Shown: piece by piece, positions 9,897-19,998 of the stretch | Layout: each line of letters starts with the position of its first letter | Numbering within the stretch: position 1 is the stretch's first letter | NCBI GenBank assembly: GCA_012103035.1 | Contig: JAAVLL010000002.1 | Location: 1-64,000, forward strand | Reading direction: 5' to 3' | Length of the DNA: 64,000 bases | Source of the DNA: Brucella oryzae | GTDB lineage: Bacteria; Pseudomonadota; Alphaproteobacteria; Rhizobiales; Rhizobiaceae | Notes under the pieces: generated by a model | The model's input: the letters and a program-made list of their open reading frames with translations, nothing else | Database searches by the model: none | What the model was told of the DNA's origin: nothing | Position numbers and translations under genes: made by a program

Positions 9897-11024
9897 ATGA
9901 CTTCACAGACACCTATTCGAAAACCGCGTGGCCGTGACCTCGGCATTCCTTTCACCGGACGCACCGGGCCGCATAATGCGATCACCGATGTCGGCGGCGT
10001 CGGCGTTGGTTTCCAGACGATAATCGAGAATGAACCTCGCCTGGGCCGCAGACGTCCGGTGCGCAGCGGCGTGACCGCCATTCTGCCGCATATGCAATCG
10101 GAAACGCCGGTTCCGGTCTATGCCGGTGTGCATCGCTTCAACGGCAATGGCGAAATGACCGGCACCCACTGGATCGCGGATGGCGGCTATTTCCTCGGCC
10201 CCGTCGTCATCACCAATACGCATGGCATTGGGATGGCTCATCACGCTACCACACGCTGGATGGTGGACCGTTATGCCTCGACCTACCAGACCGATGATTT
10301 TCTCTGGATCATGCCGGTCATTGCCGAAACTTATGACGGCGCATTGAACGACATCAACGGTTTTCCAGTGACGGAGACCGATGTGCGCAAGGCGCTCGAC
10401 AGCATTGCGTCCGGTCCGGTGCAGGAAGGCAATTGCGGCGGCGGCACAGGCATGATCACCTATGGTTTCAAGGGTGGTACAGGCACGGCATCGCGCGTCG
10501 TGGAGTTCGGCGGTCGCAGCTTCACCATTGGCGCGCTGGTGCAGGCCAATCATGGCCAGCGCGATTGGCTGACCATTGCGGGCGTTCCGGTCGGTCAGCA
10601 TATGCGCGATGGCACGCCGCAAAGCCAGTTGCAGGAGCGAGGTTCGATCATCGTCGTGCTGGCAACCGACTTGCCATTGATGCCGCACCAGTTGCAGCGG
10701 CTGGCGCGCCGCGCCGCGCTGGGTATCGGTCGCAACGGCACGCCGGGCGGCAATAATTCAGGCGATATTTTCCTCGCCTTCTCGACAGCCAATCAGCGCC
10801 CGATGCAGCATCGCTCCGCGCCCTTTCTCCAGATGGAAGTGGTCAATGACGAACCGCTTGATCCATTCTATCTCGCTGCGGTCGACAGTGTGGAAGAGGC
10901 CGTGGTAAATGCGATGCTGGCTGCTGAAGATATGGGCGGGACTTCCTATGACCGACTGCGCGTTCGGGCCATCGATCATGACCGACTGCGCGAAGTACTG
11001 GCCAGTTATGGAAGACTTGCCTGA
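9897..11024 (+). CDS. dmpA: DmpA-type L-aminopeptidase/D-esterase (S58/P1 peptidase)
   Basis: Intact 375 residues, the same length as DmpA of Ochrobactrum anthropi. Known features of that enzyme map exactly: Asn218 in the stretch LVQANHGQRDW, the autocleavage site Gly249-Ser250 in QERGSIIVVLATDLP with Ser250 as N-terminal nucleophile, and Ser288 in GGNNSGDIFLAFS. After autoproteolysis it should form alpha and beta chains that assemble into an N-terminal-nucleophile-type enzyme. Members release N-terminal amino acids, including D- and beta-residues, from peptides and amides. There is no signal peptide, so it is cytoplasmic. It sits one base after the permease gene, which suggests it processes the imported compound, probably a peptide or amide with an unusual N-terminal residue. 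The exact substrate is inference. Confidence 0.93.
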   Translation: MTSQTPIRKPRGRDLGIPFTGRTGPHNAITDVGGVGVGFQTIIENEPRLGRRRPVRSGVTAILPHMQSETPVPVYAGVHRFNGNGEMTGTHWIADGGYFLGPVVITNTHGIGMAHHATTRWMVDRYASTYQTDDFLWIMPVIAETYDGALNDINGFPVTETDVRKALDSIASGPVQEGNCGGGTGMITYGFKGGTGTASRVVEFGGRSFTIGALVQANHGQRDWLTIAGVPVGQHMRDGTPQSQLQERGSIIVVLATDLPLMPHQLQRLARRAALGIGRNGTPGGNNSGDIFLAFSTANQRPMQHRSAPFLQMEVVNDEPLDPFYLAAVDSVEEAVVNAMLAAEDMGGTSYDRLRVRAIDHDRLREVLASYGRLA

Positions 11025-11086
11025 GCGCCCACAAGAACAGGTAACGGAGCTCCAACTCCGTCCGATCATGATCCGGTTCAATTCAT

Positions 11087-11116
11087 ACGGTTTCCGTCAT
11101 GCAGGTCGGAAACCGT
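11087..11116 (+). terminator. Strong hairpin downstream of dmpA
   Basis: A perfect 10-bp stem (ACGGTTTCCG / CGGAAACCGT) with a 10-base loop begins 62 bp after the dmpA stop. A smaller stem (ACGGAG/CTCCGT, 11044-11061) precedes it. The following bases are only moderately T-rich (CTATTTTG), so termination may be partial or Rho-assisted. Confidence 0.6.
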
Positions 11117-11141
11117 GAACGTCTCCCTCTATTTTGCCGTC

Positions 11142-11171
11142 TTGACAGTTTTCTATCGACAGCACTACGCT
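11142..11171 (+). promoter_or_regulatory. Candidate sigma-70 promoter for the sugar ABC operon
   Basis: TTGACA at 11142-11147 matches the -35 consensus. TACGCT at 11166-11171 is a weak -10 with an 18-bp spacer. It lies about 43 bp upstream of the binding-protein ATG and after the dmpA terminator hairpin, where an operon promoter is expected. It was found by eye only. Confidence 0.4.
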
Positions 11172-11213
11172 GCTGTAACACGGCAGATTTTACTGAAGTG
11201 AGGGGAGGAATTC

Positions 11214-12191
11214 ATGACTAAAAGTTCAATTATTACAGGACTGGGTCGAGTTTCATTTCACGACGCCAGTTTATAAGCTCAAGCGCACTTGGTGCAGGCA
11301 CTCTGCTGCTACCGTCCCTGCCATCCTTTGCAGCGGATAAACCTAAAGTCGGTTTGGTCATGAAGTCGCTCGCAAACGAGTTCTTCAAACAGATGCAGGC
11401 CGGCGCAGAGGATTACGCCGCCAAAAATACCGACAAGTTTTCTTTCGCAGCTGTTGGCATGAAGGATGAGCGGGATTTCGCCGCTCAGGTCGATGCGGTC
11501 GAAAATTTCATTACGCAGCAGTTCAATGTGATCGTGCTTGCTCCAGCAGATTCCAAGGCCATGGTGACCCCGGTTAAAAGGCTCTGGAGGCAGGCATCAA
11601 GGTCATTAACATTGACGTGGCGCTCGATGAGGAAGCGAAAAAGCAGGCCGGAGTCGATCTTGCCTTTTCGGTCCCGACAATCGCGAGGGCGCAAAGCTCG
11701 CCGGCCTGGCGCTTGCCAAGGATTTGGGCAAGGGCGCAAAGGTGGTTATCCTTGAAGGCAATCCGGAAGCCGATAATGCCAAGGAGCGCAAGAAGGGTTT
11801 TGACGATGCCGTGGCCGAGGGCGGTTTAACGCTGCTTGATTCCAAGACGGCACATTGGGAGACGGAAGAAGCCAACACGCTTATGACCAATTTCCTGACT
11901 CAATATCAGGACATTCAAGGTGTGATGGCAGCCAATGACTCCATGGCGCTCGGCGTCGTGAAGGCGCTGGATGCCGCTGGAAAGTCGGGTCAGATCAAGG
12001 TGGTGGGCTTCGACAACATTCCCGCTGTCCAGCCTTTGATCAAGGATGGCAAGATGCTGGCAACGGTTGCCCAGTTCGGTGCGCAGATGGCAGCCATGGG
12101 CATCGATTACGGTCTCAAGGAACTGGCAGGCGAGAAGTTCTCCGGTTGGGTCAAGACGGATATCAAGCTGATCACTGCCCAGGATCTCTAG
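11214..12191 (+). CDS. Sugar ABC transporter substrate-binding protein, RbsB-like (frameshifted)
   Basis: Periplasmic-binding-protein type 1 fold protein, about 325 residues. The start at 11214 has AGGGGAGGAA upstream. After one repair near 11255 the N-terminus contains RRQFISSSALGAG and the cleavage-like PSFAADKP, a Tat-type signal. The mature part reads VGLVMKSLANEFFKQMQAG, as in ribose/galactose binding proteins. Shifts near 11580 and 11675 separate PADSKAMVTPVK, GIKVINIDVALDEE and GAKLAGLALAKDLGKGAKV. The tail has the hinge-region motifs GVMAANDSMALGVVKAL and VVGFDNIPAVQPLIKDG. It is first in an operon with an RbsA-like ATPase and an RbsC-like permease. The sugar is not identifiable. Confidence 0.88.
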
Positions 12192-12261
12192 GACATTGCC
12201 AATGATGGGGCGGCGATCATCGATCCAATCGCCGCCCCTAATCCGGCAGACAGGAACCGAT

Positions 12262-13762
12262 ATGCAGTCAGCCGATGCCATTTTAAGATTGGAGAATGTC
12301 GGTAAGATCTTTCCGGGAGTGGTTGCACTAAACGGTATCACGCTTGAGCTACAGCGCGGCGAGACGCATATCGTCCTGGGTGAAAATGGCGCGGGTAAAT
12401 CAACCCTCATCAAGCTTCTTGCTGGCATTTATCAGCCCGATACAGGCGAGATCTTTCTGAACGGCCAACCCTATAAACCAAAGACTCCGCATGATGCACA
12501 GGTTCAGGGTATTCGTATCGTACATCAGGAACTCAACCTGCTGTCACATCTTTCCATTGCCGAAAACCTGATGCTGGAGAGCTTGCCGAGGCGCTTTGGC
12601 ATCCTGGATCGAGCCATGCTGAACCGGCGTGCTGAGGAATTGTTGGCAGAGGTGGGGCTGGTTGTCGATCCACGTATGCCGGTTTCGAGCTGGGCGTTGC
12701 GCAAATGCAGTTGGTCGAGATCGCCAAGGCGCTTGGTTATGACAGCAAACTGCTTGTACTGGACGAGCCGACGGCGACATTGACGCCGCCGGAAATCGAG
12801 CGGCTGTTTGCGATCATCAAGCGCCTGAAGGGGAAAGGCGTCACGATTATCTACATCTCTCACCGTCTGCACGAGGTCTTCGAGATTGGCGACCGCGTGA
12901 CGGTGTTGCGTAATGGTCGTCTGATCGAGACGCGCGATCTACAGGGGTTGAGCGTGCCTCATCTGGTGCGCATGATGATTGGCCGCGATATCGCCGATGA
13001 GTACAGCTTCAATGCCGATATCAAGCCCGGTGCCGTCGCCTTGGCGGTGAGGGATGTGAAGCGTAACAGTGGGGCTCCGCCTGTTTCGTTTTCGGTACGC
13101 CATGGAGAGATTCTGGGGTGGCCGGTCTGGTCGGGTCAGGCCGTACCGAAGTGATGCGCGCAATTTTCGGTGCCGATCCTAGATCGGCTGGAGAAATCGA
13201 TGTTGACGGCAGGCCGGTGAATATCCGTGATCCGCGCGATGCGGTGCGCAACGGTCTTGGTTTTCTGACCGAAGATCGCAAGAGCCAGGGACTGCTGCTT
13301 GACATGCCTGTTTATGTCAACGCCACGATTACCGATTTGAAAAAATCTCGCATGGCGGTCTGCTGGACGGCAGTGTGGAGAAAGTGCGGTAGCCGAGCTG
13401 ATTGAGCGGTTGCGGGTCAAGACGGCGTCTGTCGACACGCCGGTGCGTAACCTCTCCGGCGGTAATCAGCAAAAGGTGGTTCTGGCAAAATGGCTGTTTC
13501 GCGGGTCGTCCACACTGATACTTGATGAACCGACACGTGGGGTCGATGTTGGCGCCAGGCGAGAGATTTATCAACTTCTGTGGATGCTGGCCGCCAACCA
13601 GAAGGCAATCATCATGATTTCCTCGGATCTGCCCGAGCTGATCGGCATGTGTCACCGCATTATTGTTTTCTCCAACGGCAAACTGGTGGGGAATTGGACC
13701 GGTCGCAATTCGACCAGGAACGTATTCTTTCGCTCGCTTATCAGGAGCATGTTAACGCATGA
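12262..13762 (+). CDS. Sugar ABC transporter ATP-binding protein, RbsA/MglA-like (frameshifted)
   Basis: Tandem-domain ATPase of about 500 residues. Domain 1 has Walker A GENGAGKSTLIKLLAG, signature region VAQMQLVEIAKALGYD and Walker B LLVLDEPTATLT. Domain 2 has the degenerate Walker A GLVGSGRTEVMRAIFG, signature LSGGNQQKVVLAKWL and Walker B TLILDEPTRGVDVG, the normal asymmetry of sugar importers. One-base shifts lie near 12695, 13118, 13345-13390 and 13700. The final frame ends LDRSQFDQERILSLAYQEH with a TGA at 13760-13762 overlapping the permease ATG at 13759. It pairs with the permease downstream and the binding protein upstream. Confidence 0.88.
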
Positions 13763-14772
13763 CAGAGCCCACTTTCTCATCTACCCAACAGCCCGAAGCT
13801 GTGGACCGCCAAAAGCTGAAGCGCTTCCTGCTGCGTGATGCCGGTGTCTTTCTGGCACTGATCCTGATTACATTGGTATTTTCTGTCACAGCGCCCTATT
13901 TCGCAACGTCGGGCAATGCGCTGAAGATTTTCGTTCAGATCGCTATCAATACGGTCCTTGCGGCCGGCATGACCTTTGTCATCCTGACCGCCGGCATAGA
14001 CCTTTCGGTTGGCTCGGTTCTCGCTTTATGTACGGTCGTCGGCGCACTTGTCATGACGTCCGGTCTGGAGCCCGCCTTGTCAATCCCGCTGGCCGTACTG
14101 GCGTGCATCGCCGTTGGCGGGCTTTGCGGGTTCATCAATGGCAAGGTATCGACTTATTGGAAAATCCCTTCGTTTATCGTGACGCTGGGCATGTTGAATA
14201 TCGCCGCTGGGGCGGCGCGGGTGGTGTCGAACAATTCCACCATTACCGGTCTTCCGCAGGGCTTTGTCGATTTTGGAAATCTGATCGTCGGCGGCTTCCT
14301 GCCATCGATTTTCCTCATCGCAGTGGCTGTGATCGCAGTTGGCTGGTTCGTTTTACGCTTTACCGTCTTCGGTCGCATGATCTATGCGGTTGGTGCCAAT
14401 GACGAGGCTGTCCGCCTGTCGGGACACAATCCCGACGCATACAAAATCGCCGCGTTTGTCATTTCTGGCGTCACTGCGGGTATCGCTGCAATTGTCTATC
14501 TCCTGCGCCTGAATATCGGGAGCCCGATTGCGGGCGTCGGTTACGAACTCAATGCAATCGCAGCCGTCATCATCGGCGGTACCAGTCTTTTCGGCGGCAA
14601 GGGGTCGATCGTCGGCACGCTGGCTGGTGCCTGTATCCTACAGGTGCTCGCGACCGGCCTGCAATTGCTTGGCATAGGCGATAATTACAAACCGATCATT
14701 ATCGGTACGGTAATCATCCTCGCCGTGATTGTAGACACCTATCGCGAGAGGCTGTTACGGCGTATTCGCTGA
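13759..14772 (+). CDS. Sugar ABC transporter permease, RbsC-like
   Basis: Intact 337-residue membrane permease of the ribose/xylose/galactose class. It has an N-terminal cytoplasmic stretch, then about eight to ten hydrophobic helices. The family stretch ILTAGIDLSVGSVLALC lies about residues 74-90 and the ATPase contact region AVGANDEAVRLSGHNPDAYK about 211-230. GIAAIVYLLRLNIGSP and IGGTSLFGGKGSIVGTLAG are also typical of RbsC. It overlaps the ATPase gene by 4 bp. A weak 7-bp hairpin (TTGCCAT/ATGGCAA, 14783-14808) follows and may end the operon. Confidence 0.93.
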   Translation: MTEPTFSSTQQPEAVDRQKLKRFLLRDAGVFLALILITLVFSVTAPYFATSGNALKIFVQIAINTVLAAGMTFVILTAGIDLSVGSVLALCTVVGALVMTSGLEPALSIPLAVLACIAVGGLCGFINGKVSTYWKIPSFIVTLGMLNIAAGAARVVSNNSTITGLPQGFVDFGNLIVGGFLPSIFLIAVAVIAVGWFVLRFTVFGRMIYAVGANDEAVRLSGHNPDAYKIAAFVISGVTAGIAAIVYLLRLNIGSPIAGVGYELNAIAAVIIGGTSLFGGKGSIVGTLAGACILQVLATGLQLLGIGDNYKPIIIGTVIILAVIVDTYRERLLRRIR

Positions 14773-14984
14773 ATGCACAAAGTTGCCATCTGTGGCTGCA
14801 AATGGCAATTTCCTGCGTTCCGATGCTCATGGTGTTAAGTACATTACGCTCCGGTACTCGAAAAATCACCATTTTCGCACACGCATGCTGCTTTTGATGC
14901 AGGCTTTAAAGTCAGCAAAGGACGTTTTATCGGGCGAATGAATGCAGATGCCATGCAAATCAAAAGGAACTTCAATCCACCGCA

Positions 14985-15773
14985 TTAGTTGTTGGGTTCA
15001 GTCATCGCATTAATAAATCGCGAGAATAACTCTCCTTGTGAATTGATATGAAGCTTACCGTATATGTTGCGTCGATGGATCCGCACGGTTCCGCATGATA
15101 TGCCTAAGGCACGTGCGGTCGCTTCGGCTGAATAGCCCTTCAAAATATACTCTGTTACCTCTACCTCACGGGCGGTTAAAATCTGGCGCCCCAGATCGCA
15201 AAATGCATGCTGGATAATCTTTGAAAGATTGTCTGTTTCCGGTGGCTGAGGGGTTTGGGTGAACTGCTTCGGCAAATCTGCCCAATTGTGCCGTCCTACC
15301 GCACCGATGAATGGAACCAGTTCCCCAAGCTTGCGAAATTCATGTGCGGAAAATGGTTTCGAGGTTCGCATGGCGGAAATGACGATACCGACATTGGGCT
15401 CAATATTGAGCATGAACCCGATCTCTTCGGCCAGTTCCGTCTGGACATAGTAGTTACGGAAATATTCTCCCTGATAGAAACGGTCGGGTGCCATATCCCG
15501 CAGTCGCACGAGGCGGGGATCACCGGACTGGGACGATTGCAGGTAAAATGGATCGAGGAGATAAGGCCCCTCCTGATAGTCCTCGACCATGACCTTGTGT
15601 TTCCATACAGGGAATTCTGAATGCAGGGCGATGGGACGCCGGTTGCCACAATAGGCAAAGGTCACCGTGTGCTCGAAAGGCACTACGTTGCGGATCGCCT
15701 CAATCAGCGTTGCCGGAAAATGTGGCTGGTGTAACGCATCGATGACCCGTGCAGATGCCTGCGCCCAGTTCAT
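14985..15773 (-). CDS. LuxR-type transcriptional regulator
   Basis: Intact 262 residues. The N-terminal about 170 residues form a PAS/GAF-like or autoinducer-binding-like sensor that I cannot match to a known ligand. The C-terminal GerE/LuxR helix-turn-helix (about 195-255) contains LTAREVEVTEYILKGYSAEATARALGIS (read as two segments) and the recognition part GTVRIHRRNIYGKL. There is no synthase gene nearby, so it is a solo. It is divergent from the polyamine-type ATPase gene at 15890, with a 116-bp shared AT-rich promoter region, and probably regulates that transporter operon. Many Rhizobiales have this regulator type beside polyamine ABC genes. Confidence 0.87.
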   Translation of the reverse strand: MNWAQASARVIDALHQPHFPATLIEAIRNVVPFEHTVTFAYCGNRRPIALHSEFPVWKHKVMVEDYQEGPYLLDPFYLQSSQSGDPRLVRLRDMAPDRFYQGEYFRNYYVQTELAEEIGFMLNIEPNVGIVISAMRTSKPFSAHEFRKLGELVPFIGAVGRHNWADLPKQFTQTPQPPETDNLSKIIQHAFCDLGRQILTAREVEVTEYILKGYSAEATARALGISCGTVRIHRRNIYGKLHINSQGELFSRFINAMTEPNN

Positions 15774-15889
15774 TCGAATCTCCGTCTCTATACCTTTTGT
15801 GATATATACAGGTATCGACTAATTTTATATGTTTTTCCAAAATAAGGGATATGCCACTTTAGGCAAAGCTCTCTAGGGAATATATTTTG

Positions 15890-17019
15890 ATGGTATACGC
15901 TACCGAGGCTTCTGCCGGTCGAAGCAGCGACACTGTTGCGGAATTTGTCGGCACCACGAAACGCTACGGTGCCGTACTTGCGGCCAGTCAGCTCAACCTG
16001 AAAATCCGGCGAGGGAGTTTCTTTCCTTTCTCGGACCATCGGGCTGCGGCAAGACGACCGCACTGAGGATGCTCGCCGGATTCGAGCAGCCAAGTGAGGG
16101 CGAAATATTGATCGACGGGTCAGAGGTGGGGACGACACCTGCCTACAAACGCCCCGTCAATATGGTATTTCAAAGCTACGCTCTTTTTCCGCACATGACC
16201 GTCGCCCAGAATGTGGCTTATGGATTAAGGCAGTGTCGCCCGAGATTGGCTAAGTCCGAAATCGAGCTTCGGGTCGCAAAAGCCTTGGAAACCGTTCGCC
16301 TTGCCGATTTCGGCGGACGACGGATCTGGGAGATGTCGGGTGGCCAGCAACAGCGTGTGGCACTGGCTCGCGCGATCGTAAACGAGCCCAAGATACTGCT
16401 GCTCGACGAACCTATGGCAGCACTCGACGCCAAGCTCCGGACCGAGATGCAGCTCGAGCTTTTGTCTCTCCAGCGTAAGCTGGGCATCACTTTCGTTCTC
16501 GTTACCCATGATCAGCAGGAAGCGTTGTCGATGTCCGACCGCATCTGCATCATGGGGCATGGTCGTATCGCTCAGATAGGGACGCCGCGTGAACTCTATG
16601 ACCGTCCCGCCAATCGCTATGTTGCCAATTTCGTCGGACGCGCCAACATTCTCACCGGGAAGGTCGAACATACCGACGGTGACGATGTAGCGGTGAGCCT
16701 GGCTTCGGGCCACAAGGTTGTGGTTGAGACAGCTTTTGCGGTGACACCCGGTGATACTGTCGACGTTATGATCCGACCTGAAGCGCTGCGCCTGACTATC
16801 TCCCCGACAGAAGGGATGCAGACGATTGAAGTACAGGTTGCCAACAAGATTTTCCTCGGCGAGCACATCGAGTTCCTACTGACACACCCGGTTATGGGCC
16901 AGTTGCAGGTTCTGGTTCCGAGGCAGGCGGAAAGAGCTTTGCCGGGTGTCGAAGTGGGCTCGACTGCGCATCTTGTCTGGGATCGTGGAACAGGCCTGAT
17001 CCTTGAGCGTGACGAATGA
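15890..17019 (+). CDS. ABC transporter ATP-binding protein, PotA-like (frameshifted)
   Basis: ATPase of the second complete polyamine-type importer, about 376 residues. The N-terminus (TVAEFVGTTKRYGAVLAAS) breaks near 16015-16030, where GC-rich bases are lost. The following frame carries the rest of Walker A ([15 protein letters not shown] after repair), Q-loop VFQSYALFPHMTVAQN, signature [14 protein letters not shown], Walker B LLLDEPMAALD and H-loop [15 protein letters not shown]. The C-terminal TOBE domain (VMIRPEALRLTISP, VANKIFLGEHIEFLL) is present. It leads an operon with a binding protein and two permeases downstream on the same strand. The paralogue at 7076 has the same motif layout. 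Confidence 0.88.
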
Positions 17020-17108
17020 GTTTTGCGAGTTTGGCGTCTGGCCAACAGTCTTGAGGACAAGCCTCAAATGCCAAATTCGATCTGCTGACAATAAACGGGA
17101 GGGATGAA

Positions 17109-18262
17109 ATGACGAAGAACGACAAGCCGGTTTCCCGGCAGACCTTCATGGAAGAACTGCGCCGTTACCAGAAAGGTTCGGTTACACGCCGCCATTTTCT
17201 GGGCGTGACCGGATTGGGTGCCGCAACGGCGGTCTTGGCCGGCGCAATACCGGGATTTTGCCAACACGCTCCTGGGCAGGCGACATCGGTGATCGGGTTT
17301 CGATCGCGACATGGCCGAATTATCAGGACCCGGACAATTTGGCGGCATTCCAGAAAGCGACCGGCGCAGCGGTGCAGGTGAATGTCTTCGGTTCAAACGA
17401 GGAAATGTTCGCCAAGCTGCAGGCCGGTGGAGCGGGCTGGGATATTGTGGTCGCTACGAACTACGCTATCAGTACCTATGCCGACAGCAAGATGATCGAG
17501 CCACTCGATCTGACAAAAATACCCAACTACAACGCCGAATCCTTTGAGGCGCGTTTCGCAACGCCCGGCACTGTCGACGGCAAACTCTACGGTATCCCAA
17601 AACTATGGGGCACAACGGGTATGGCCTGGGACAGCAACAAGGCGAAGACACCTTTCACCAGTTGGAAGGATTTTTTCGACCGGACCAAAACCGACTTTTC
17701 AGGTCGCACAATTATCCACGACTATCAGCTGACCGCTATCGGAAATGCCCTGAAATATTACGGCTACTCGTTCAATTCCGTCGATCCGAAGGAACTGGCC
17801 GATGCAGAGAAACTGCTGATCGAGGTGAAGCCGCATCTCTTTGCCATCACCTCCGACTATCAGCCCTCCATGCGCAACGGCGATGCCTGGCTGACGATGT
17901 GCTGGACCGGAGATGCGAAACAGATGAATCGCGATCTGCCGGAAATCCATTACACGCTCGGAAAGGAAGGCGGCGAAATCTGGTCCGATTTCTATACCAT
18001 TCCGACCAGCGCGCCCAATCGTGAAGGCGCTTACGCCTTGCTGAACTTCCTGCTCGACCCTTCGGTCAATGCGCGCGAGGAACTTTTCCATGGTTATCCG
18101 GTGCCTGACGCGCGCGTTGAAGCTCTGGTGCCGGAAGAAATGCGCAATGATCCTATCCTTCATCCGGCGGCGGAACTTCTGTCGACGCTGGAGTTCGGGG
18201 CGGCGGTCACATTGACTGATCCAAACCGGGCGGAACTTATTGCTCGCTTCAAATCGGCATAA
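17109..18262 (+). CDS. Polyamine-type ABC transporter substrate-binding protein, Tat-exported (frameshifted)
   Basis: About 384 residues. The N-terminus has a long charged region followed by TRRHFLGVTGLGAAT, a twin-arginine signal, so the protein is likely exported folded. A shift near 17265 leads to PTRSWAGDIGDRVSIATWPNYQ (cleavage probably after the SWA), then VNVFGSNEEMFAKLQAGGAG and WDIVVATNYAI, typical of PotD/PotF. The C-terminal part is intact (FYTIPTSAPNREGAYALLNF) and ends FKSA. It lies 90 bp after the ATPase gene and 13 bp before the first permease. Ligand specificity is not determined. Confidence 0.88.
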
Positions 18263-18274
18263 CGGACGGACACA

Positions 18275-19125
18275 ATGGCACTGTCTCAGCGAAAATGCGC
18301 TGGCTCCTGCTGGGGCCGGCGGGCCTGTGGTACGCGGCGCTCCTTGTACTGCCGCTGGCGGTCGTCCTCGTCTATTCCTTCGGGGAGCGCAGCTGGCGGT
18401 TACGAGCCGGCTTTCACCCTTGCGCAATACGCCAATCTGGGAAGTCGCTGGGCCGCATTCCGCAACACATTGACGCTGGCGCCCATCGGCACCGTCGCGG
18501 CGCTGCTGATCGCTTACCCGCTGGCCTATTATCTTGCCTTGCGGGTTGGCAAGCAGTGGCGAACATTGCTGCTGGTATTGGTGATTGTGCCATTCTGGAC
18601 CTCGATCCTGATCCGCTCCTATGCGTGGATATTTCTTCTCGGCGGCCGAGGCATCCCCAATTGCTTTCGGCATTCGGGCTCGGTGAGTTCCGCCTGATCA
18701 ATACGCCTTTCGCCGTTCTGGTGGGCATCGTCTACGGTTATCTGCCGCTGATGTTCTTCCCGATCTATGTGAGCCTCGAAAAGCTCGACCGGCGGCTGTT
18801 GGAAGCGGCAGACGATCTTGGAACTCCACCCTGGCGGCGCTTCCTGCAAATCACCCTGCCTTTGTCGCTCCCCGGCGTCGCAACCGGCTCGATGCTCGTC
18901 TTCATTCTGCTCATGGGTGAATATCTCATCCCGCAGATGCTCGGTGGAGGTAACGTTTTCTTCGTCGGAAATGCGCTGGTCGACCTTTTCCTGCAGTCGC
19001 GTAACTGGGCGTTCGGCTCCGCCGTATCGATAACGCTGGTCGCGATCATGTTGCTTGTCGTCTCTCTTTACATGCGTTTCCTGCGCCTGATGGGGACAGC
19101 GCGCGACGATGTCAGTTTGATGTGA
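18275..19125 (+). CDS. ABC transporter permease, PotB-like (frameshifted)
   Basis: About 285 residues. The frame breaks near 18290, 18410 and 18655. Joining the pieces gives MRWLLLGPAGLWYAALLVLPLA, LAQYANLGSRWAAFRNTLTL and VPFWTSILIRSYAWIFLLG. The segment GEFRLINTPFAVLVGIVYGY and the EAA loop AADDLGTPPWRRFLQITLPLS follow. The C-terminus is in one frame and ends RDDVSLM. An ATG at 18295 is an alternative start. The PotC-like partner starts 8 bp downstream after GAGGAAG. Confidence 0.87.
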
Positions 19126-19132
19126 GGAAGCC

Positions 19133-19934
19133 ATGCGCATCTATGCTTTTGCAATTTACCTGTTCCTCTATCTTCCCATCGGGATTATCGCGCTGTTCAG
19201 CTTTTCCGCAGGCAGGTCGGCGAGCCAGCTTCAGGGTTTCTCGACGCAATGGTATTCCAAGGCGCTCGACAATCCGTTCGTTATCGATGCTCTCAAGACT
19301 TCGGCATCAGTGGCGCTGACTTCGGCGTTCCTGTCGTGCCTGCTTGGCACGATGGCTGCCATTGCATTGACAGGCCTGAAAGGAAAATTGCGGGTTCTCT
19401 TCGACGCGCTCATCTATATTGCAGTGATGATCCCAGGCATTGTCATCGGCATTGCAACGCTTATCGCGCTGGTAACCGTATTCAACACCGTCAATCCCCG
19501 GCTTCAGGCGGTGACGGGTTTGAAGCTCTCTTTGGGATATGGCTCGCTCATAGCGGCGCATGTGCTGTTCACCATGTCCCTCGTCATCATTCTGGTGCGC
19601 GCCCGTATCGACGGCATGGATCGTTCATTGCTGGAAGCTTCGTTCGATCTTGGTGCAGGGCCAATCGGTACCTTTCGGCAAGTGACCCTGCCAATGCTGA
19701 CGCCTGCGATAATGGCTGGTTTTCTTCTGAGTTTCACCTTCAGTTTCGATGATTTCATCATTGCTTTCTTCGTTGCCGGGCCAGAAACGACCCTTCCGAT
19801 CTACATCTTTTCGTCAATCCGTCGCGGAGTGACGCCGGAGATCAATGCCATCGGCACGATGGTAATGGTGTTCTCTGCTGCTGCTTGTCTTCGCACAAAT
19901 CATTCTCCGGCGCGGGAAACCGGCAGGTCATTAG
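19133..19934 (+). CDS. ABC transporter permease, PotC-like (3' frameshift)
   Basis: About 267 residues. It is open from MRIYAFAIYLFLYLPIGIIALF through the EAA loop EASFDLGAGPIGTFRQVTLP and the conserved FSFDDFIIAFFVAGPETTLP. One base is missing near 19875; after repair the tail reads LLLLVFAQIILRRGKPAGH and stops at 19932-19934. The uncorrected frame would run to 20002 with a non-membrane tail. It is the last membrane component of this transporter; the SDR gene begins 64 bp later. Confidence 0.88.
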
Positions 19935-19998
19935 ATGCCAAAAGCATTTCAAGCGCCTGCCTTCCTCCTGTTCTCCGCGATCATTCTAGGGAAAAATC

